A stretch of 64,000 nt of DNA from DASSUW01 sp963740605 (lineage in GTDB: Bacteria > Actinomycetota > Thermoleophilia > Solirubrobacterales > Solirubrobacteraceae). Below the pieces are notes generated by a model. The model worked only from the letters and a program-made list of their open reading frames with translations. It was not told where the DNA came from and did not search any database. Each line of letters starts with the position of its first letter. The stretch's first letter is position 1. The translations under genes and the position numbers were made by a program. Positions 58,970 through 64,000 of this stretch are shown here, piece after piece. The DNA is taken from NCBI GenBank assembly GCA_963740605.1, contig CAVUFC010000021.1, positions 186,001-250,000 on the forward strand, given 5' to 3'.

Positions 58970-58978
58970 TGCTATTCT
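58970..58978 (+). promoter_or_regulatory. fusA operon promoter (extended -10)
   Basis: TGC-TATTCT lies 206 bases before the fusA ATG. No other + strand gene lies between, so it should drive fusA-tuf with a leader of about 200 bases. Confidence 0.5.
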
Positions 58979-59030
58979 CCTAGGCCGCTGTGGGGCGAAG
59001 CTTGCCGCCGCAGCACCAGGGAAACCTCAC

Positions 59031-59051
59031 ATGGAGAGCCTCGAGACATAG
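59031..59051 (+). other. six-codon leader reading frame ahead of fusA
   Basis: ATG to TAG, six codons, ending 40 bases before the terminator hairpin. The Shine-Dalgarno match is poor. It could couple ribosome progress to the terminator, as in attenuation. Confidence 0.3.
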
Positions 59052-59090
59052 CCCACATCTCCGGGCCGAACTCTGTGTGAAGCGAACCCT

Positions 59091-59116
59091 GGGCCCTCGT
59101 GAGGGCCCGTTTTTTT
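59091..59116 (+). terminator. intrinsic terminator in the fusA leader (candidate attenuator)
   Basis: GGGCCCTC-GT-GAGGGCCC perfect 8-bp stem followed by G and seven T. It is a textbook terminator located between the promoter and the fusA start with no + strand gene before it, which points to attenuation or to a short RNA. Confidence 0.85.
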
Positions 59117-59183
59117 GCCGGGATTGGGTACCCACCCACCCACCCGCACCGCGAAGAAGCAGCAGACGACGAAAGACCTTTCC

Positions 59184-61286
<2,103 letters not shown>

Positions 61287-61354
61287 ACGCGGTAGTCTGC
61301 ACGGGTTCGCCCAAGATCGAGATTTCCAGCGAGACTTAGAGAGGACTTAGCAAA

Positions 61355-62542
<1,188 letters not shown>

Positions 62543-62594
62543 CACCCGCGGGCTGATCACCCGCTGAGCAGAAGTCGACAGATACGACCTTAGG

Positions 62595-62622
62595 GGGCGA
62601 GCCCCGAGCATGGGGCTCGCCC
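62595..62622 (+). terminator. hairpin between tuf and rpsJ
   Basis: Perfect 11-bp arms (62595-62605 and 62612-62622) with a six-base loop. No U-run follows. It may be a weak terminator or part of the S10-operon leader. Confidence 0.5.
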
Positions 62623-62695
62623 TTAGTGCGCGCCAAGGGCAACCGCCCGCGCGCAGAAACCCAGAGAACAAGAGACCACAAGCACCGGACAGAAA

Positions 62696-63025
62696 TTGGC
62701 AGCCGTAGCCCAAAACAAGATCCGCATCCGCCTCAAGGCCTACGACTCGTCGGCCATCGAGACGGCGGCCAAGGAGATCGTGGAGACCGCCACGCGGACG
62801 GGCGCGACCGTGTCCGGACCGGTGCCTCTCCCCACCGAGAAGAACGTGTACGCGGTCATCAAGTCCCCGTTCAAGGACAAGGACTCGCAGGAGCACTTCG
62901 AGATCCGCACGCACAAGCGCCTGATCGACATCCACCAGCCCACGCCGAAGACCGTCGACTCGCTCCAGCGACTCGATCACCTTCCCGCCGGCGTGGACAT
63001 CGAGATCCGACTCGCCTTCGGCTAG
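62696..63025 (+). CDS. rpsJ: 30S ribosomal protein S10
   Basis: 109 residues from TTG 62696, slightly longer than usual at the N-terminus. KIRIRLKAYDSSAIE and the closing SLQRLDHLPAGVDIEIRL are conserved. S10 is also the NusE antitermination factor. It opens the S10 ribosomal-protein operon. Confidence 0.96.
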   Translation: MAAVAQNKIRIRLKAYDSSAIETAAKEIVETATRTGATVSGPVPLPTEKNVYAVIKSPFKDKDSQEHFEIRTHKRLIDIHQPTPKTVDSLQRLDHLPAGVDIEIRLAFG

Positions 63026-63027
63026 AT

Positions 63028-63645
63028 ATGCCCGCAATCCTTGCCAAGAAGCTGGGGATGACCCAGCGGTTCACCGAACAAGGCCGCGTCGAGCGCGTCA
63101 CCGTGCTCGAGGCCGGCCCCTGCCCGGTGACCGGTATCCGCACCCACGAGATCGACGGCTACGAGGCCGTCCAGCTCGCGTTCGGAACCGTGCGCGAGAA
63201 GGCCCTTTCGAAGGCCGAGCTCGGGCACCTCAAGAAGGCCGGAGCACCGCCCTCCCGCCACGTCGTCGAGTTCCGTGACGAGGCCGGCGAGCTGACGGTG
63301 GGCGACACGGTCACCGTCGAGAACTTCGAGGTCGGCCAGATCGTCAAGGTCGCCGGCAAGGGCAAGGGCAAGGGGTTCGCCGGCACGATCAAGCGCCACA
63401 ACTTCGCCGCCGGTCCCAAGTCGCACGGCTCGCACAATGTGCGCGCCCCCGGCTCGATCGGCGCTTCGGCGACGCCGTCGCGCGTCTTCAAGGGCATCCG
63501 CGGTCCCGGCCAGATGGGCAACCGCCGCGTGACCCAGAAGGGCCTGACGATCGTCGAGCTGATCCCTGACCAGAACCTGATGCTCGTCCGCGGCTCCGTT
63601 CCGGGGCCCAAGGGCGGCACCGTGGAGGTGCGCACCGATGGCTGA
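63028..63645 (+). CDS. rplC: 50S ribosomal protein L3
   Basis: 205 residues from ATG 63028. ILAKKLGMTQRF at the start and KGKGFAGTIKRHNFAAGPKSHGSHN in the centre are L3 signatures. L3 starts large-subunit assembly. It follows rpsJ by two bases and overlaps rplD by eight bases. Confidence 0.97.
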   Translation: MPAILAKKLGMTQRFTEQGRVERVTVLEAGPCPVTGIRTHEIDGYEAVQLAFGTVREKALSKAELGHLKKAGAPPSRHVVEFRDEAGELTVGDTVTVENFEVGQIVKVAGKGKGKGFAGTIKRHNFAAGPKSHGSHNVRAPGSIGASATPSRVFKGIRGPGQMGNRRVTQKGLTIVELIPDQNLMLVRGSVPGPKGGTVEVRTDG

Positions 63646-64000
63646 CGCGCCGATCCTGGGCTCGACCAAGACGCTCAAGCTCGACGCCGACGTGTTCGGC
63701 GCGCCGTTCAACGGCCCGCTCGTGCACGAGGTCGTGATCGCCGAGCTGGCCGCGCGCCGGCGCGGCACGCACGCGACGCGCAACCGCGCGCTTGTGAGCG
63801 GTGGTACGTCGAAGCCGTGGCGCCAGAAGGGCACCGGCCGCGCCCGCCAGGGCACGATCCGCGCACCGCAGTTCGCGGGCGGCGGCGTCGTGTTCGGCCC
63901 GCAGCCGCGCCACTACATCGTCAAGGTCAACCGCAAGGCCCGCCGCGCCGCGCTGCGCAGCGCGCTGTCGATCCACGCCGAGCGCGGCTCGATCTTCGGG
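63638..64000 (+). CDS. rplD: 50S ribosomal protein L4, 3' truncated by window
   Basis: The first 121 residues of L4 from ATG 63638 to the window edge. GTSKPWRQKGTGRARQGTIRAPQ is the rRNA-binding loop of L4. L4 also represses the S10 operon in several bacteria. It overlaps rplC, as is common. Confidence 0.96.
   Translation, partial: MADAPILGSTKTLKLDADVFGAPFNGPLVHEVVIAELAARRRGTHATRNRALVSGGTSKPWRQKGTGRARQGTIRAPQFAGGGVVFGPQPRHYIVKVNRKARRAALRSALSIHAERGSIFG

Overview
The window is very GC-rich with short intergenic gaps and many GTG and TTG starts. It carries an actinobacterial gene set: an InhA-type enoyl-ACP reductase, a four-cysteine L33, RpoB/RpoC without large insertions, and PucR next to alanine dehydrogenase. 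Together these suggest an actinomycetote, most likely of the Thermoleophilia/Solirubrobacterales type; that placement is inference from gene content, not a search result. No tRNA, rRNA, CRISPR array or transposase was seen.

Layout. (1) 1-3275: end of an acyl-CoA carboxylase beta subunit, a MaoC-like dehydratase, fabI and a thioester-reductase-like SDR, tightly packed as a lipid operon, then a divergent alpha/beta hydrolase. (2) 4317-7799: rpmG-secE-nusG-rplK-rplA-rplJ-rplL. (3) 7890-11002: small conserved genes, a GT39-type glycosyltransferase and a FabG-like SDR. (4) 11456-33442: a surface-polysaccharide locus with glycosylphosphotransferase, flippase, Wzz-like protein, O-antigen-ligase-like protein, several GT2/GT4 glycosyltransferases, acetyltransferase, methyltransferases, an SGNH esterase and two copies of an unrecognised secreted protein family. 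Several of these genes are frameshifted as read. (5) 33449-40559: a compact lasso-peptide-type RiPP cluster. It has two HprK-like kinases flanking a PqqD/RRE protein, an asparagine-synthetase-like cyclase, a 55-residue precursor with a lasso leader, a LuxR-type regulator, an ABC exporter and a B2-type leader peptidase. (6) 40596-42530: a polysaccharide pyruvyl transferase and a methyltransferase. (7) 42780-50450: rpoB-rpoC. (8) 50463-58961: HAD protein, DMT transporter, hydrolase, PucR, ald, rpsL-rpsG, a zinc-less MDR oxidoreductase, and an ECF sigma factor fused to a bifunctional-nuclease domain. (9) 59184-64000: fusA-tuf-rpsJ-rplC-rplD (cut by the window edge).

The main structural surprise is that the usually contiguous rplJL-rpoBC block is split by about 35 kb of envelope and RiPP genes. 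The main candidate system is the lasso cluster. The expected chain is that the RRE protein presents the precursor leader, the B2 peptidase removes it, the cyclase closes the ring, the ABC protein exports the product, and one or both HprK-like kinases may modify the peptide. The other noteworthy items are regulatory: an intrinsic terminator with a six-codon reading frame upstream of fusA, a palindrome on the rpoB promoter, and a perfect 18-bp inverted repeat that sits in frame inside the sigma-factor fusion gene.
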